Source: Rufibacter immobilis (GTDB lineage: Bacteria; Bacteroidota; Bacteroidia; Cytophagales; Hymenobacteraceae). From it: a DNA stretch of 64,000 nucleotides. This document shows, piece by piece, positions 17,827 through 26,073 of this stretch. Below the pieces are notes generated by a model, which searched no databases, had not been told where the DNA came from, and saw only the letters and a list, made by a program, of their open reading frames with translations. The stretch is taken from NCBI RefSeq assembly GCF_003721565.1, contig NZ_RJJE01000002.1:248001-312000 (forward strand), given 5' to 3'. The translations under genes were made by a program, and so were the position numbers. The stretch's first letter is position 1; every line of letters starts with the position of its first letter.

Positions 17827-18585
17827 TTATGCCACCCCCGAAGGAGAAAGAGACTTTCTGCTTTTCAGCCAGAGATTTAGCAGCAGGAGCAGCAAAAGCA
17901 CGGCACTGTTTACGGCCAGTACGGGGAGGGCACCAGAGATTTTTCCCAGCGTCATGAGGCACATATTGGCAATGGCTTGGGCTACCATCACCTTCTCCCA
18001 TTTGTTGAGCCCCGCCGGAACCAATACTGCAATGCCTGCCAGCGCAAAGGTGCAGAGTCCGGCCGCATTCGTCAATAACGTGCTGTTGGCTGGCGCAACA
18101 AATAAGGTTACCAGAGCGGCGGCTACCATAGCCCATGGCCAGAAACCGGTTCTGTAGGTATCTAACCGCGGGACAACTGGCGCAGGCATCGGCTGAGCCG
18201 AAAATAGGAACTGGAATTTCTGGTATTCATAAGCCAGCAAGAGCAGGTTGAGCAGCAGAAAAACGGCGTTCACATAGGGCGTTCCCGTCCAGTTCTGCGA
18301 CACCGTAACCGCCAGAATGGAAATGTTCATGGGTACCAGCATCACCGCCCCCAGCGTACTGAACCGCTGCGAAAACAACAATGCTCCCACCACCACCTGG
18401 CTCACCGCCACCACCTGCGCAAACAAGCCCAGACCATACTGAGCCAACCGTTCCTCCAGCCAAGGCGGACCAATCAGCTGCCCGAAATTGCCGTGCGTGA
18501 GCTTGCAGATGCCCGCCGAGAAGAAGACATAGCCTAAAAACAGCCGGATAAGAAGAACCAGGAAATCTTTATTTTGGAGTGCCAT
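17827..18585 (-). CDS. DoxX-like integral membrane protein
   Basis: 252 residues with about seven to eight hydrophobic segments. The opening FLVLLIRLFLGYVFFSAGICKLTHG matches the DoxX/MauE-type four-helix module (R-x-F-L-G-x-x-F-x-x-A-G-x-x-K-L), followed by a second hydrophobic half. DoxX proteins are linked to quinone or redox chemistry in the inner membrane, but the role of this one is unknown. The ATG at 18585 begins just before TM1. Confidence 0.7.
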   Translation of the reverse strand: MALQNKDFLVLLIRLFLGYVFFSAGICKLTHGNFGQLIGPPWLEERLAQYGLGLFAQVVAVSQVVVGALLFSQRFSTLGAVMLVPMNISILAVTVSQNWTGTPYVNAVFLLLNLLLLAYEYQKFQFLFSAQPMPAPVVPRLDTYRTGFWPWAMVAAALVTLFVAPANSTLLTNAAGLCTFALAGIAVLVPAGLNKWEKVMVAQAIANMCLMTLGKISGALPVLAVNSAVLLLLLLLNLWLKSRKSLSPSGVA

Positions 18586-18724
18586 CGCCGTATTAGTTAG
18601 GGTGCAGAGAACATATCCTACTTATATGACACCAAGTACCAGATCCTTTAGCAGGCCGGCAAATCTTTTAGACCAACAGGCGCAGGAGATAGACCAATCC
18701 TGCACTTGTCTAGCGGTAACAAAG

Positions 18725-18763
18725 GCGTTTAGGGGCCGTTTTTCCAAAACAGGCCCTAAACGG
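18725..18763. repeat. GTTTAGGGGC palindromic repeat
   Basis: GCGTTTAGGGGCCGTTTTTC...CAGGCCCTAAACGG; it lies between the 3' end of the ygiD-like gene and the start of the DoxX-like gene, both on the minus strand. Confidence 0.85.
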
Positions 18764-18794
18764 AAAACAGCAGCCCACCTATAACCAGCGGTTC

Positions 18795-19673
18795 CTATGC
18801 CCCAATCTTCACCGAGGTCATGGTGAGGGAGCCGCCTGCCATCTTGTCATTGAAAAACGAAGTCTCCTCGTCTTTGCCCTGTAAGCCCAGCGTGTACAGG
18901 AGCGGCAGGTAATGTTCTACCGTAGGAATGGCCAGCAGGGCCTCTTTGCCTAGTGTCTGATAATGGATCAAAGGCTGGTGGTCGCGGTTCTGGATGAGGT
19001 CCTTGAACTTCTCATTGATGGTATGGGTCCAGTCATAGCCGCCGCCGTTGATCATCTCCCAGCTCACCATGCGCAGGTTGTGCACCATGTTGCCGCTGCC
19101 CACAATAAGCACGCCTTTCTTGCGCAACGCCGTCAGTTCTTTGGCCAGCTCATAGTGGTACTGCGGACCTTTGGTGTAGTCAATGCTGAGCTGCAGCACC
19201 GGCACGTTTGCCGCGGGGTACATGTGCCGGATAATGGTCCAGGTACCGTGATCCAGCCCCCAGTCATGGTCCAGTTCCACCTGGGCAGTTTTTACCAGTT
19301 CTGCGGTTTCCTGAGCCAGTGCGGCATTGCCGGGAGCGGGATACTGGACGGCAAACAGTTCCCTCGGGAAGCCACCGAAGTCATGGATGGTCTGCGGAAA
19401 GTCCATGGCCGTGATCTTGGTTCCCCTGGTAAACCAGTGCGCCGACACCACCAGCACCGCCTTAGGCACCGGTATCTCCTGCGCCATCTTCTTCCAGCGC
19501 TGGCTGAATTCATTGTCCTCAATGCCGTTCATGGGCGAGCCGTGCCCAATGAAGAGCACGGGCATGGTATAGTCCTGAGGCGTCAAGTCCTCGGTAAATT
19601 TTCTGAAAGCTGATAACGTTGTCATCCCTAAAGCCCCTCCGGCGGCTAATTTTATAAAATCCCTCCTTTCCAC
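18795..19673 (-). CDS. ygiD: 4,5-DOPA-extradiol-dioxygenase-like protein with Tat-type leader
   Basis: About 292 residues, LigB/class III extradiol dioxygenase superfamily. The metal-binding histidines are visible in FIGHGSPMN, VVSAHWFTRG, GLDHGTWTI and GNMVHNLRMV. YgiD from E. coli opens the ring of L-DOPA. Here the N-terminus, taken from GTG 19673, reads MERRDFIKLAAGGALGMTTL, a twin-arginine-like export signal not present on the E. coli enzyme. An in-frame TTG at 19706 would add 11 residues. A mature enzyme outside the cytoplasm would be unusual. Confidence 0.85.
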   Translation of the reverse strand: MERRDFIKLAAGGALGMTTLSAFRKFTEDLTPQDYTMPVLFIGHGSPMNGIEDNEFSQRWKKMAQEIPVPKAVLVVSAHWFTRGTKITAMDFPQTIHDFGGFPRELFAVQYPAPGNAALAQETAELVKTAQVELDHDWGLDHGTWTIIRHMYPAANVPVLQLSIDYTKGPQYHYELAKELTALRKKGVLIVGSGNMVHNLRMVSWEMINGGGYDWTHTINEKFKDLIQNRDHQPLIHYQTLGKEALLAIPTVEHYLPLLYTLGLQGKDEETSFFNDKMAGGSLTMTSVKIGA

Positions 19674-19845
19674 CGCTCTGTTTTTTGCGTGAGAAAAAGC
19701 GTACAACTCGCCCGCGGAAGTTTTTCACACGGCCTTCCGCCCCGCAAGCTCACTCTACAAAGGTCGGGAAGGCTACAGCCGAAAAGAATAAGGTAGTTTA
19801 AGAAATGGTCGCTGCCTCAATAATAGTGATATCTAAATGTTTTCA

Positions 19846-20015
19846 CGCATTCCGTCCCCCTTTGAAGGGGGTAGGGGGATGACCAAGGCTGTTGAAGAAC
19901 CATCAACTTCAGCGGAGCGAAATGAAAAAAATGATTCTCGGAAATGCGTGATCTGCCTATGTAAATCAACACGAGTGATCATCCCCCAACCCCCTTCAAA
20001 GGGGGACGGAATGCG
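19846..20015. repeat. MITE-like inverted-repeat element, copy 2
   Basis: A 170-base element with arms of about 37 bp beginning CGCATTCCGTCCCCCTTTGA and ending in its complement. The interior (TGATTCTCGGAAATGCGTGA, GTAAATCAACACGAGTGAT) matches the copy at 13081-13232. It fills most of the gap between the ygiD-like gene and the Crp-type regulator. Confidence 0.85.
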
Positions 20016-20034
20016 TTTTAAAACAAAAAAACAG

Positions 20035-20649
20035 TTACGTTTGGGCAATCGCCTTCTGGTACAAATCCAGCCCTTCTGCTTTGATGGTGCTGAAGAACTC
20101 CGGGGTGATGCCTAGGTAAGAGGCAATGTAGTACTGCGGAATGCGCTGGGGCAGGTGGGGGAACTTGAGCAGGAAGTCACGGTAATTTTGGGCGGCGGTT
20201 TGGGTCATGCCTGTGAGCATGCGCTTCTTAAACGCGAAGTAGCCGTTTTGGAGCAGTTTTCTGAAAAACAGGTTAAAAACGGGGAGATCCTGCGTGAGCT
20301 GCTCAAACTGATTGATGTTGATCTGCAAGTACTGCGTAAACTCCAGCGCCTGAATAGACAGTAGCGCCGGTTGGTTGAACGCCACATCACTGATCCAGTA
20401 CCCTTCCACCGCAAATTCCAGGTTTACCTCTTTGCCGCTCTGGTCCACAATAAACGACCGCAGGCAGCCGTGCAGCACAAAGTACATCTGCTGGTTCAGC
20501 TCCCCGGTTCTGAGTAGAAACTCCTTCTTCTTCGCTTCCTGCGTGACGCAGATGGCCATAAACGCGGCTTCTTCCTCGGGCGTGAGCGAGACGTGTTGGG
20601 CCAGGGCTGCGGTGAGGAGGTTGTGAGGCAAATTAGAAATTTTATACAT
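20035..20649 (-). CDS. Crp/Fnr family transcriptional regulator
   Basis: About 204 residues: a cyclic-nucleotide-binding-like beta barrel (residues about 25-115, ending with the LEFAVEGYWISD text common in Bacteroidota members) and a C-terminal winged HTH (RIPQYYIASYLGITPEFFSTIK). The effector is unknown; residues needed for cAMP are not evident. I start at ATG 20649 because the longer open frame to 20724 runs into an inverted-repeat element. The nearest gene is the nitronate monooxygenase upstream on the same strand. Confidence 0.82.
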   Translation of the reverse strand: MYKISNLPHNLLTAALAQHVSLTPEEEAAFMAICVTQEAKKKEFLLRTGELNQQMYFVLHGCLRSFIVDQSGKEVNLEFAVEGYWISDVAFNQPALLSIQALEFTQYLQININQFEQLTQDLPVFNLFFRKLLQNGYFAFKKRMLTGMTQTAAQNYRDFLLKFPHLPQRIPQYYIASYLGITPEFFSTIKAEGLDLYQKAIAQT

Positions 20650-20678
20650 GAGTAAACATAGCCCAACATCGAAATAGA

Positions 20679-20751
20679 GTAGGGGCAATCCCTTGTGGTT
20701 GCCCTTTTTCCGCTGGTACCACAAAGGGCAACCACAAGGGATTGCCCCTAC
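20679..20751. repeat. Inverted repeat GTAGGGGCAATCCCTTGTGG
   Basis: 29-bp arms (GTAGGGGCAATCCCTTGTGG then TTGCCCTTT, and the exact complement) around a 15-base loop. This is a dispersed non-coding palindrome, 30 bases ahead of the Crp-type gene. Confidence 0.8.
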
Positions 20752-20776
20752 CTCAGAAAAGCTGAGAAGAGCATGA

Positions 20777-20815
20777 CTGTTTAGGGGCTCTTTTTCCAGA
20801 AACAGCCCCTAAGCG
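20777..20815. repeat. GTTTAGGGGC palindromic repeat
   Basis: CTGTTTAGGGGCTCTTTTTC...AACAGCCCCTAAGCGC, just downstream of the nitronate monooxygenase stop. Confidence 0.85.
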
Positions 20816-20820
20816 CAAGG

Positions 20821-21765
20821 CTACTGCCACTCTCCGCAGAAACGGTTTTTAGCCTCCAGAAACTCCTGCCACATCTCCTGCACAATCTGGCCGGCGGGTT
20901 TAATGTCTTTAACCAGGGCGGCAATCTGACCAATCTCCAGCTCGCCTTCTTCCATATCGCCTTCGTACATGCCCCGTTTGGCCCGGCGAGAGCCTAACAA
21001 CTCGGCTAACTCCAGAGTAGAGGCACCCCGCAGTTCGGCGTCTTTCACGTCTTGGTAGAACTTGTTTTTGAGTAAGCGTACTGGCGTGAGCTGTTTCAGG
21101 GAAAGCTCCGTGTCACCTTCCTGTGCGGCAATAACACGGTCTTTGAAGCTCTGGTGCGCGCTGCTTTCCACGCTGGCCACGAAGCGGCTGCCCACCTGCA
21201 CGCCCTCGGCCCCCAGGGCCAGTGCCCCGAAGATTCCGGCCCCGCTGGCAATGCCGCCCGCAGCGATGAGCGGAATGCCCACGGCCTGGCGTACCAAGGG
21301 GATGAGGCAGAAGGTGGTAGTTTCCTCGCGGCCGTTATGCCCGCCGGCTTCAAAGCCCTCGGCCACGATAGCGTCGACTCCCGCTTCCTCGCATTTGCGC
21401 GCGAACTTCACGTTACTGACCACGTGCACCACTTTGGCGCCATTGGCCTGCAAGGTCTTGGTCCAGGTTTTGGGATTGCCCGCCGAGGTAACCACCACCG
21501 GCACTTTCTCTTCCATAATAATCTTGAAGTGCTCCTCCAGGTCTGGGTACAGCAGCGGCACGTTCACGCCGAAGGGTTTATCGGTGGCTTTCTTGCACTT
21601 CTGGATGTGTTCCCGCAACGTGTCTGGGTACATGGAGCCCGCACCAATGAGGCCCAGTCCGCCGGCATTACTCACCGCCGAAGCCAGTTCCCAGCCGCTG
21701 CACCAGATCATGCCCGCCTGTATAACAGGATATTGTATGTTGAAGAGTTGGGTGATTCTGTTCAT
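20821..21765 (-). CDS. Nitronate monooxygenase / 2-nitropropane dioxygenase family
   Basis: About 314 residues, FMN-dependent TIM barrel. Motifs: YPVIQAGMIWCSGWELASAV at the start, VVTSAGNPKTW, EGFEAGGHNGREET with the active-site His, and IAAGGIASGAGIFGALALGA with VQVGSRFVAS for the FMN phosphate. The family oxidises alkyl nitronates; FabK-type enoyl reductases are close relatives and cannot be excluded. ATG 21765 gives the standard start MNRITQLFNIQYPVIQAGM. Confidence 0.87.
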   Translation of the reverse strand: MNRITQLFNIQYPVIQAGMIWCSGWELASAVSNAGGLGLIGAGSMYPDTLREHIQKCKKATDKPFGVNVPLLYPDLEEHFKIIMEEKVPVVVTSAGNPKTWTKTLQANGAKVVHVVSNVKFARKCEEAGVDAIVAEGFEAGGHNGREETTTFCLIPLVRQAVGIPLIAAGGIASGAGIFGALALGAEGVQVGSRFVASVESSAHQSFKDRVIAAQEGDTELSLKQLTPVRLLKNKFYQDVKDAELRGASTLELAELLGSRRAKRGMYEGDMEEGELEIGQIAALVKDIKPAGQIVQEMWQEFLEAKNRFCGEWQ

Positions 21766-21773
21766 TTTTGAGA

Positions 21774-21882
21774 TATAAGATGTAAGACACAAGACGTAGG
21801 ATTCTCTTGGAATGATTTCACTCCGTCATTTGCGCAAGCATAAAAGTCTTGTGTCGTATGTCCTATGTCTTGCGTCCAGAAT
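21774..21882. repeat. Imperfect inverted repeat around GACACAAGACGTAGGA
   Basis: The left part TAAGACACAAGACGTAGGA pairs with the right part TCCTATGTCTTGCGTCC. A second version, GTCTTGTGTCGTATG, lies alongside. The palindrome is non-coding, between two minus-strand genes. Confidence 0.5.
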
Positions 21883-21883
21883 A

Positions 21884-22882
21884 TCAGTGGCTAAAATCTA
21901 TCTCCGTACTATCGCCAATGTTCAGGCGCTGGCTCAGGCCTTTGAGGGAGGAATCTGAACCTACCAGCGAGTCTTCCAGCACGGCATAGCCCAGTTCGGC
22001 GTAGCCGCCGATGATGGAGTTGCGCACGATGGTGTAGCTCAGGATGGCGCTCTCGCCAATGGCCACGTTGGGACCCACAATGGAATTGGAAATTTGCACA
22101 CCTTTGCCAATGCTCACCGGCGGAATGATGATGGTGTTGGGAAACTGCGGGTACTCGCACTTCCTGAACTCGGGGCGGTTGAGCAAGGTGGCATTGGCTT
22201 GCAGCAGCGTGTCTTTGCGGCCGCAGTCAAACCAGTGGTCTACCGTGAGCGACACCATCTGCTCGCCCTCCTGGATCATGTGCATGAGGGCATCGGTGAG
22301 GTGGTGCTCGTTCTGGGTCCGGATGTTGTTGGCGACAATGTACTCCAGGGATTCGGCCAGTTTTGCCGGGTTGGCTATCTTGTAGAGGCCTACCAGCGCC
22401 AGGTTAGACTTCGGGATCTTGGGTTTCTCCACCACTTTGGTGATGAACCCGTTGGCATCTGTCTCCGCTATCCCGAACATGCTGGGCGTTTTCACCATTT
22501 TCACGGCCAGCATGGTGTGCTCAGAGGCGTAAAGCCGGGCCATGTCCACATCCACAATGGTATCGCCTAGCTGGATGAGCATGTCTTTCTCGTGCCGGAA
22601 GGTCTCGCGGGCGGCCCAGAGGGCGTGGCCCAGGCCTTCGCGGGGCTGCTGCACCACAAACTCGGCCTCAATGGTGGGGTATTTGCGCTGCACATAGTGC
22701 ATGATCTTTTCGCCCAGGTAACCTACCACAAAAACAAACTGCGTAATGCCTGTGGCCTGCAAACGTTCAATGATATGCCCCAGAATGGCCTTGCCGGCAA
22801 TGGGCACCAGCGCCTTGGGTTGGGTGTGGGTATGCGGACGTAAACGGGCACCCATGCCCGCCACCGGAATGACTGCTTTCAT
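21884..22882 (-). CDS. Sugar-1-phosphate nucleotidyltransferase with left-handed beta-helix tail
   Basis: About 332 residues. The Rossmann-like transferase domain (1-235) starts MKAVIPVAGMGARLRPHTHT, the NTP-binding G-x-G-x-R-L-x-P-x-T loop, followed by PKALVPIAGK, HALWAAR and IQLGDTIVD. VVEKPKIPKSNLALVGLYKI is typical of RfbA/GlmU-like enzymes. The C-terminal part (260-332) has hexapeptide-like repeats (ISNSIVGPNVAIGESAILSY), so an acyltransferase-like beta-helix is present. It probably makes an NDP-sugar for cell-envelope glycans; the specific sugar is not predictable. ATG 22882 is chosen over an upstream in-frame start. Confidence 0.85.
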   Translation of the reverse strand: MKAVIPVAGMGARLRPHTHTQPKALVPIAGKAILGHIIERLQATGITQFVFVVGYLGEKIMHYVQRKYPTIEAEFVVQQPREGLGHALWAARETFRHEKDMLIQLGDTIVDVDMARLYASEHTMLAVKMVKTPSMFGIAETDANGFITKVVEKPKIPKSNLALVGLYKIANPAKLAESLEYIVANNIRTQNEHHLTDALMHMIQEGEQMVSLTVDHWFDCGRKDTLLQANATLLNRPEFRKCEYPQFPNTIIIPPVSIGKGVQISNSIVGPNVAIGESAILSYTIVRNSIIGGYAELGYAVLEDSLVGSDSSLKGLSQRLNIGDSTEIDFSH

Positions 22883-23065
22883 AGAAAAAAGAAGGCTTAA
22901 CTCCACAAGCTACGCATTTCTTGCGGTTTTCATGGCATATAGGCGCGGCAGAAAGCATGCCCGCCAAGCAAAAAGCGAAATTAATTATAGCGTTTCTTCA
23001 ATATTTGAGCCGATCCTTCCTATCTTTAGAGAAAGGCTTTCGTACGTATTACCCGCAGCCGCTGT

Positions 23066-23107
23066 AGCTGTTTTAGGGCAGTTTTGAGGAAAATGTGCCC
23101 TAAACGC
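23066..23107. repeat. GTTTAGGGGC palindromic repeat, diverged
   Basis: GCTGTTTTAGGGCAGTTTTG...TGTGCCCTAAACGC, in the 312-base divergent spacer upstream of lemA. Confidence 0.7.
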
Positions 23108-23194
23108 ATATTTTGTGGCGCTGGTGCGTATAGAGGTTCCTTAGACCGAAAATATCCGTATCATTACCAGCTAGACAGAATAAACAACCTTTCT

Positions 23195-23773
23195 ATGAAA
23201 AAACTATTGCTTTACTTCTTCGGCCTGCTTCTTCTGGCATCGCAGACTTCCTGTGGGTACAATGACATGGTGCAGAAAGACGAGAGTGTTTCCAGCCAGT
23301 GGGCACAGGTGCAGAACTCTTACCAGCGCCGCGCAGACCTAGTGCCTAACCTGGTGAACACCGTGAAGGGGGCCGCCAATTTTGAGAAAGAAACCCTTAC
23401 CCAGGTAATTGAGGCCCGTTCCAAAGCCACCAGTGTGCAACTGAACGCCGACCAGCTCACCCCCGAGAATATTCAGAAGTTTCAGGCGGCCCAGAGCCAG
23501 TTGAGCGGCTCCCTTTCCCGCCTATTGGCTACCGCCGAGGCCTACCCAGACCTGAAGGCCAACCAGAACTTCCTGGAGTTGCAGGCCCAGCTGGAAGGCA
23601 CTGAGAACAGAATCTCCGTGGAGCGCCAGAAATTCAATGCCACCGTGCAGGACTACAATTCTTACATAAGAGCCTTCCCGCGCAACTTCTTTGCCGGTTG
23701 GTTCGGGTTTGAGCGCAAAGGTTACTTTGAAGCCGATGCCGGTGCCCAGAACGCTCCTACCGTGCAGTTCTAA
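23195..23773 (+). CDS. LemA family lipoprotein
   Basis: About 192 residues. The signal MKKLLLYFFGLLLLASQTSC gives a lipobox Cys20, and YNDMVQKDESVSSQWAQVQN plus YQRRADLVPNLVNTVKGAA is the LemA hallmark. The rest is a long helical bundle. LemA proteins often sit beside TPM-domain proteins, as here, and are presumed membrane-associated stress or envelope factors. ATG 23195 fits the signal peptide; the frame is open further upstream but has no leader. Confidence 0.9.
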   Translation: MKKLLLYFFGLLLLASQTSCGYNDMVQKDESVSSQWAQVQNSYQRRADLVPNLVNTVKGAANFEKETLTQVIEARSKATSVQLNADQLTPENIQKFQAAQSQLSGSLSRLLATAEAYPDLKANQNFLELQAQLEGTENRISVERQKFNATVQDYNSYIRAFPRNFFAGWFGFERKGYFEADAGAQNAPTVQF

Positions 23774-23809
23774 TACGCAGCAAGTAGCGCGTATCACGTA
23801 GCAGGAATT

Positions 23810-23857
23810 TTTCTGTTTAGGGGCCGTTTTTGGAAAAACGGCCCCTAAACAGAAATC
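23810..23857. repeat. GTTTAGGGGC palindromic repeat inside the lemA-TPM cluster
   Basis: A perfect element (GTTTAGGGGCCGTTTTTGG...CGGCCCCTAAAC) flanked by TTTCT / AGAAA. It lies between genes of one apparent operon. Confidence 0.92.
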
Positions 23858-23903
23858 CCCTTTGGCTTAGCCTTATCACTCAAGACTCAGAACTCTTTTC
23901 TTT

Positions 23904-24368
23904 ATGCCACGCAACAACATTACGGAAGCAGACGAGGCCATTATTGTGCAGGCCATTCAGGAAGCCGAACGGAACACGTCTGGCGAGGTACGGGTGCACA
24001 TTGAAGATACCTGCGAGGGCGAGGTCCTGGACCGGGCTACCCAGGTGTTTGCGTATCTGCACATGCACCAGACCAAGTTGCGCAACGGCGTGCTGTTCTA
24101 CGTGGCCATGAAAAGCCACAAGTTTGCCGTCTTAGGCGATGCCGGCATCAACGCCGTGGTGCCCAAAGATTTTTGGGTAGAGATTAACAAAGTAGTGATT
24201 GCAGACTTCAAGGAAGGCAAATACGCCCAAGGGCTGAGCAAAGGTATTAAAATGGCCGGCGAGCAGCTCAAAACTTATTTCCCGTATGCCGGAGACCACC
24301 AAGATATCAATGAGTTGTCTGATGATATCTCCTTTGGCAGTTCCCTTGACCAAACCCCTACTAAATGA
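23904..24368 (+). CDS. TPM domain protein, cytosolic
   Basis: 154 residues without a signal peptide. The TPM (TLP18.3/Psb32/MOLO) fold is seen in ITEADEAIIVQAIQEAERNT, SGEVRVHIED and FYVAMKSHKFAVLGDAGINA. Together with lemA and the next gene it forms the common lemA-TPM-TPM arrangement. Its stop overlaps the start of the next gene by four bases (ATGA), implying translational coupling. Biochemical function unknown. Confidence 0.85.
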   Translation: MPRNNITEADEAIIVQAIQEAERNTSGEVRVHIEDTCEGEVLDRATQVFAYLHMHQTKLRNGVLFYVAMKSHKFAVLGDAGINAVVPKDFWVEINKVVIADFKEGKYAQGLSKGIKMAGEQLKTYFPYAGDHQDINELSDDISFGSSLDQTPTK

Positions 24369-25156
24369 GAAAATCAATTTGGCTTCTGGGAGTACTTTGG
24401 CTGTGGGCCTGGCAAGGTCTGGCGCAGGATTTTCCGCCGCGCCCTTCTCCGCAGCGTCTGGTCAATGACCTAGCCAACATCCTTTCTCCTGAAGAAGAGC
24501 AGGCGCTGGAGCGGAAGCTGGTTGCTTATGATGACAGCACCTCTACCCAGATTGCCGTGGTCAACATCACCTCCATTGGCGGCTATGACATCTCAGATTA
24601 CGCTTTCAGATTAGCCGAGCAGTGGGGCATTGGCCAGCAGGGGAAAAACAACGGGATTCTCATTTTAACTGCCGTCAATGAGCGGCGGGTGTTCATTGCC
24701 ACAGGCTACGGCATGGAAGGCGTGGTGCCAGACGCTATTGCCAAACGCATCACGGAGTACACCATCAAACCTGAGTACCAGCAAGGCAACTATTACGCCG
24801 GTCTGGACAAAGGCACCAGCTTTATCATTGACGTAGCCAGCGGGGAGTACAAAGCAGACCCACGCCAGCGGCAAGACCAGGGCGAAGGTGGTTTCTCCTT
24901 CATCTGGATTATTGTCTTAGTCTTCATCCTGATCATCTTCCTGAGCCGCAGAGGCGGCGGCGGACGGGGCGGACGCGGGGGCGGCATGCGCACCTTGGGC
25001 GGACCGTTCTTCCCTCCCGTTATCTTCGGGGACTTCTCCGGCGGGCGCGGCATGTTTGGCGGCGGAGGCGGTGGCTTTGGCGGAGGTGACGGAGGTGGTT
25101 TCGGTGGCTTTGGGGGCGGAAGCTTCGGCGGCGGCGGGGCTGGTTCTAGCTGGTAG
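24365..25156 (+). CDS. TPM domain membrane protein with Gly-rich tail
   Basis: 263 residues: signal peptide 1-21 (LWAWQGLAQ), TPM domain about 30-165 (VNDLANILSPEEEQALERKL, IAVVNITSIGGYDISDYAFR, IATGYGMEGVVPD), one transmembrane helix about 178-195 (FIWIIVLVFILIIFLS), then an Arg/Gly- and Gly-rich cytoplasmic tail ending GGGSFGGGGAGSSW. This matches the YgcG-type TPM phosphatase-like membrane proteins. It probably works with LemA at the inner membrane. Confidence 0.88.
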   Translation: MRKSIWLLGVLWLWAWQGLAQDFPPRPSPQRLVNDLANILSPEEEQALERKLVAYDDSTSTQIAVVNITSIGGYDISDYAFRLAEQWGIGQQGKNNGILILTAVNERRVFIATGYGMEGVVPDAIAKRITEYTIKPEYQQGNYYAGLDKGTSFIIDVASGEYKADPRQRQDQGEGGFSFIWIIVLVFILIIFLSRRGGGGRGGRGGGMRTLGGPFFPPVIFGDFSGGRGMFGGGGGGFGGGDGGGFGGFGGGSFGGGGAGSSW

Positions 25157-25276
25157 TAAAACAGCGAGATCAGTTAACAGTAAACAGTGATGAGGCAATA
25201 GTGGTCAATCAAATGAACTGTTGCTGTTGGGTATATATTGGCCTCTCTGGGAGCACAAACCCAGAGCTGTTGCTTG

Positions 25277-25308
25277 GTTAATTTTCCAGAAACAGGCTAA
25301 AAACGCGT
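25277..25308. repeat. Possible remnant of the GTTTAGGGGC repeat
   Basis: AATTTTCCAGAAACAGGCTA followed by AAAACGCG resembles one arm. It is followed by CTTCTCCCTCAGGGAGAAAG, a separate small palindrome. Weak. Confidence 0.3.
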
Positions 25309-25465
25309 AACCAAAGTTCCTTCTCCCTCAGGGAGAAAGTTAGGATGAGGGAACATACTCAAATGAGTAATAGCCTCAGTTCAAACAACCTCTTAATGTC
25401 CGGAGGAGCTGCGAGTGTCTGCGCCAATTAACCTCGGTGCATCTTTGCAATACCACACATCATCA

Positions 25466-26002
25466 ATGATCCAATTTGATACCATTGACTACCTGCGTTC
25501 TGGAGATGCAAGGCAAAGGCAGGCGTATGAGGTGCTCACCAGCTATGCTGTTCTAGACTGCTTAGCGGAATTCACTCCGGTATTAACTGGTACCATTCCG
25601 CTCCAGATTTATGTAGAAACCAGTGACCTGGATATTAGCTGTTACTGGCAAAAGAAAGCAGACTTTCTTTCAACGCTGCATAAGTGCTTCGGGCCTTATG
25701 AAGGCTTTGCAGTAAGAGAACTGCATCTGGCAGGTTCTGAGACTATCATCGCCAATTTCTTTCTGAAAGACTTTGAAGTAGAAGTATTCGGGCAGAACAG
25801 ACCCAGTAAAGAACAACATGCTTACCGCCACATGCTCATAGAGTATCAGATACTCTCTGTTAAGGGAGAAGAGTTCAGAGAGCAGGTAATTGCTTTGAAG
25901 AAACAAGGCTATAAAACAGAGCCAGCTTTTGCCAAGCTGTTAGGGTTGGCAGGTGATCCTTATAAGGCTTTGCTTCAGGTATCTTTAGATGATCTTCCTT
26001 AG
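25466..26002 (+). CDS. DUF4269 family protein (nucleotidyltransferase-like fold)
   Basis: About 178 residues. GTIPLQIYVETSDLDISCYW is the DUF4269 signature, reminiscent of the D-x-D of nucleotidyltransferases. EVEVFGQNRPSKEQHAYRHM and the C-terminal GYKTEPAFAKLLGLAGDPY complete the family pattern. Function is unknown. I use ATG 25466 (MIQFDTIDYLRSGDARQRQA) rather than GTG 25415, since family members begin at this strand. Confidence 0.8.
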   Translation: MIQFDTIDYLRSGDARQRQAYEVLTSYAVLDCLAEFTPVLTGTIPLQIYVETSDLDISCYWQKKADFLSTLHKCFGPYEGFAVRELHLAGSETIIANFFLKDFEVEVFGQNRPSKEQHAYRHMLIEYQILSVKGEEFREQVIALKKQGYKTEPAFAKLLGLAGDPYKALLQVSLDDLP

Positions 26003-26021
26003 GTTGTGTAGGTATGAAAAC

Positions 26022-26049
26022 AAAAAAGCCGGCTTATAGCCGGCTTTTT
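26022..26049. terminator. Bidirectional terminator between DUF4269 and aldolase genes
   Basis: Stem AAAAAGCCGGCT / AGCCGGCTTTTT. Confidence 0.85.
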
Positions 26050-26073
26050 CTATAAATCATGCGGTGAAGCAGA

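Noticed and set aside
18602-18784. 60-codon frame across a palindromic repeat
   Set aside because: It includes translated repeat arms and lacks any signal of coding.
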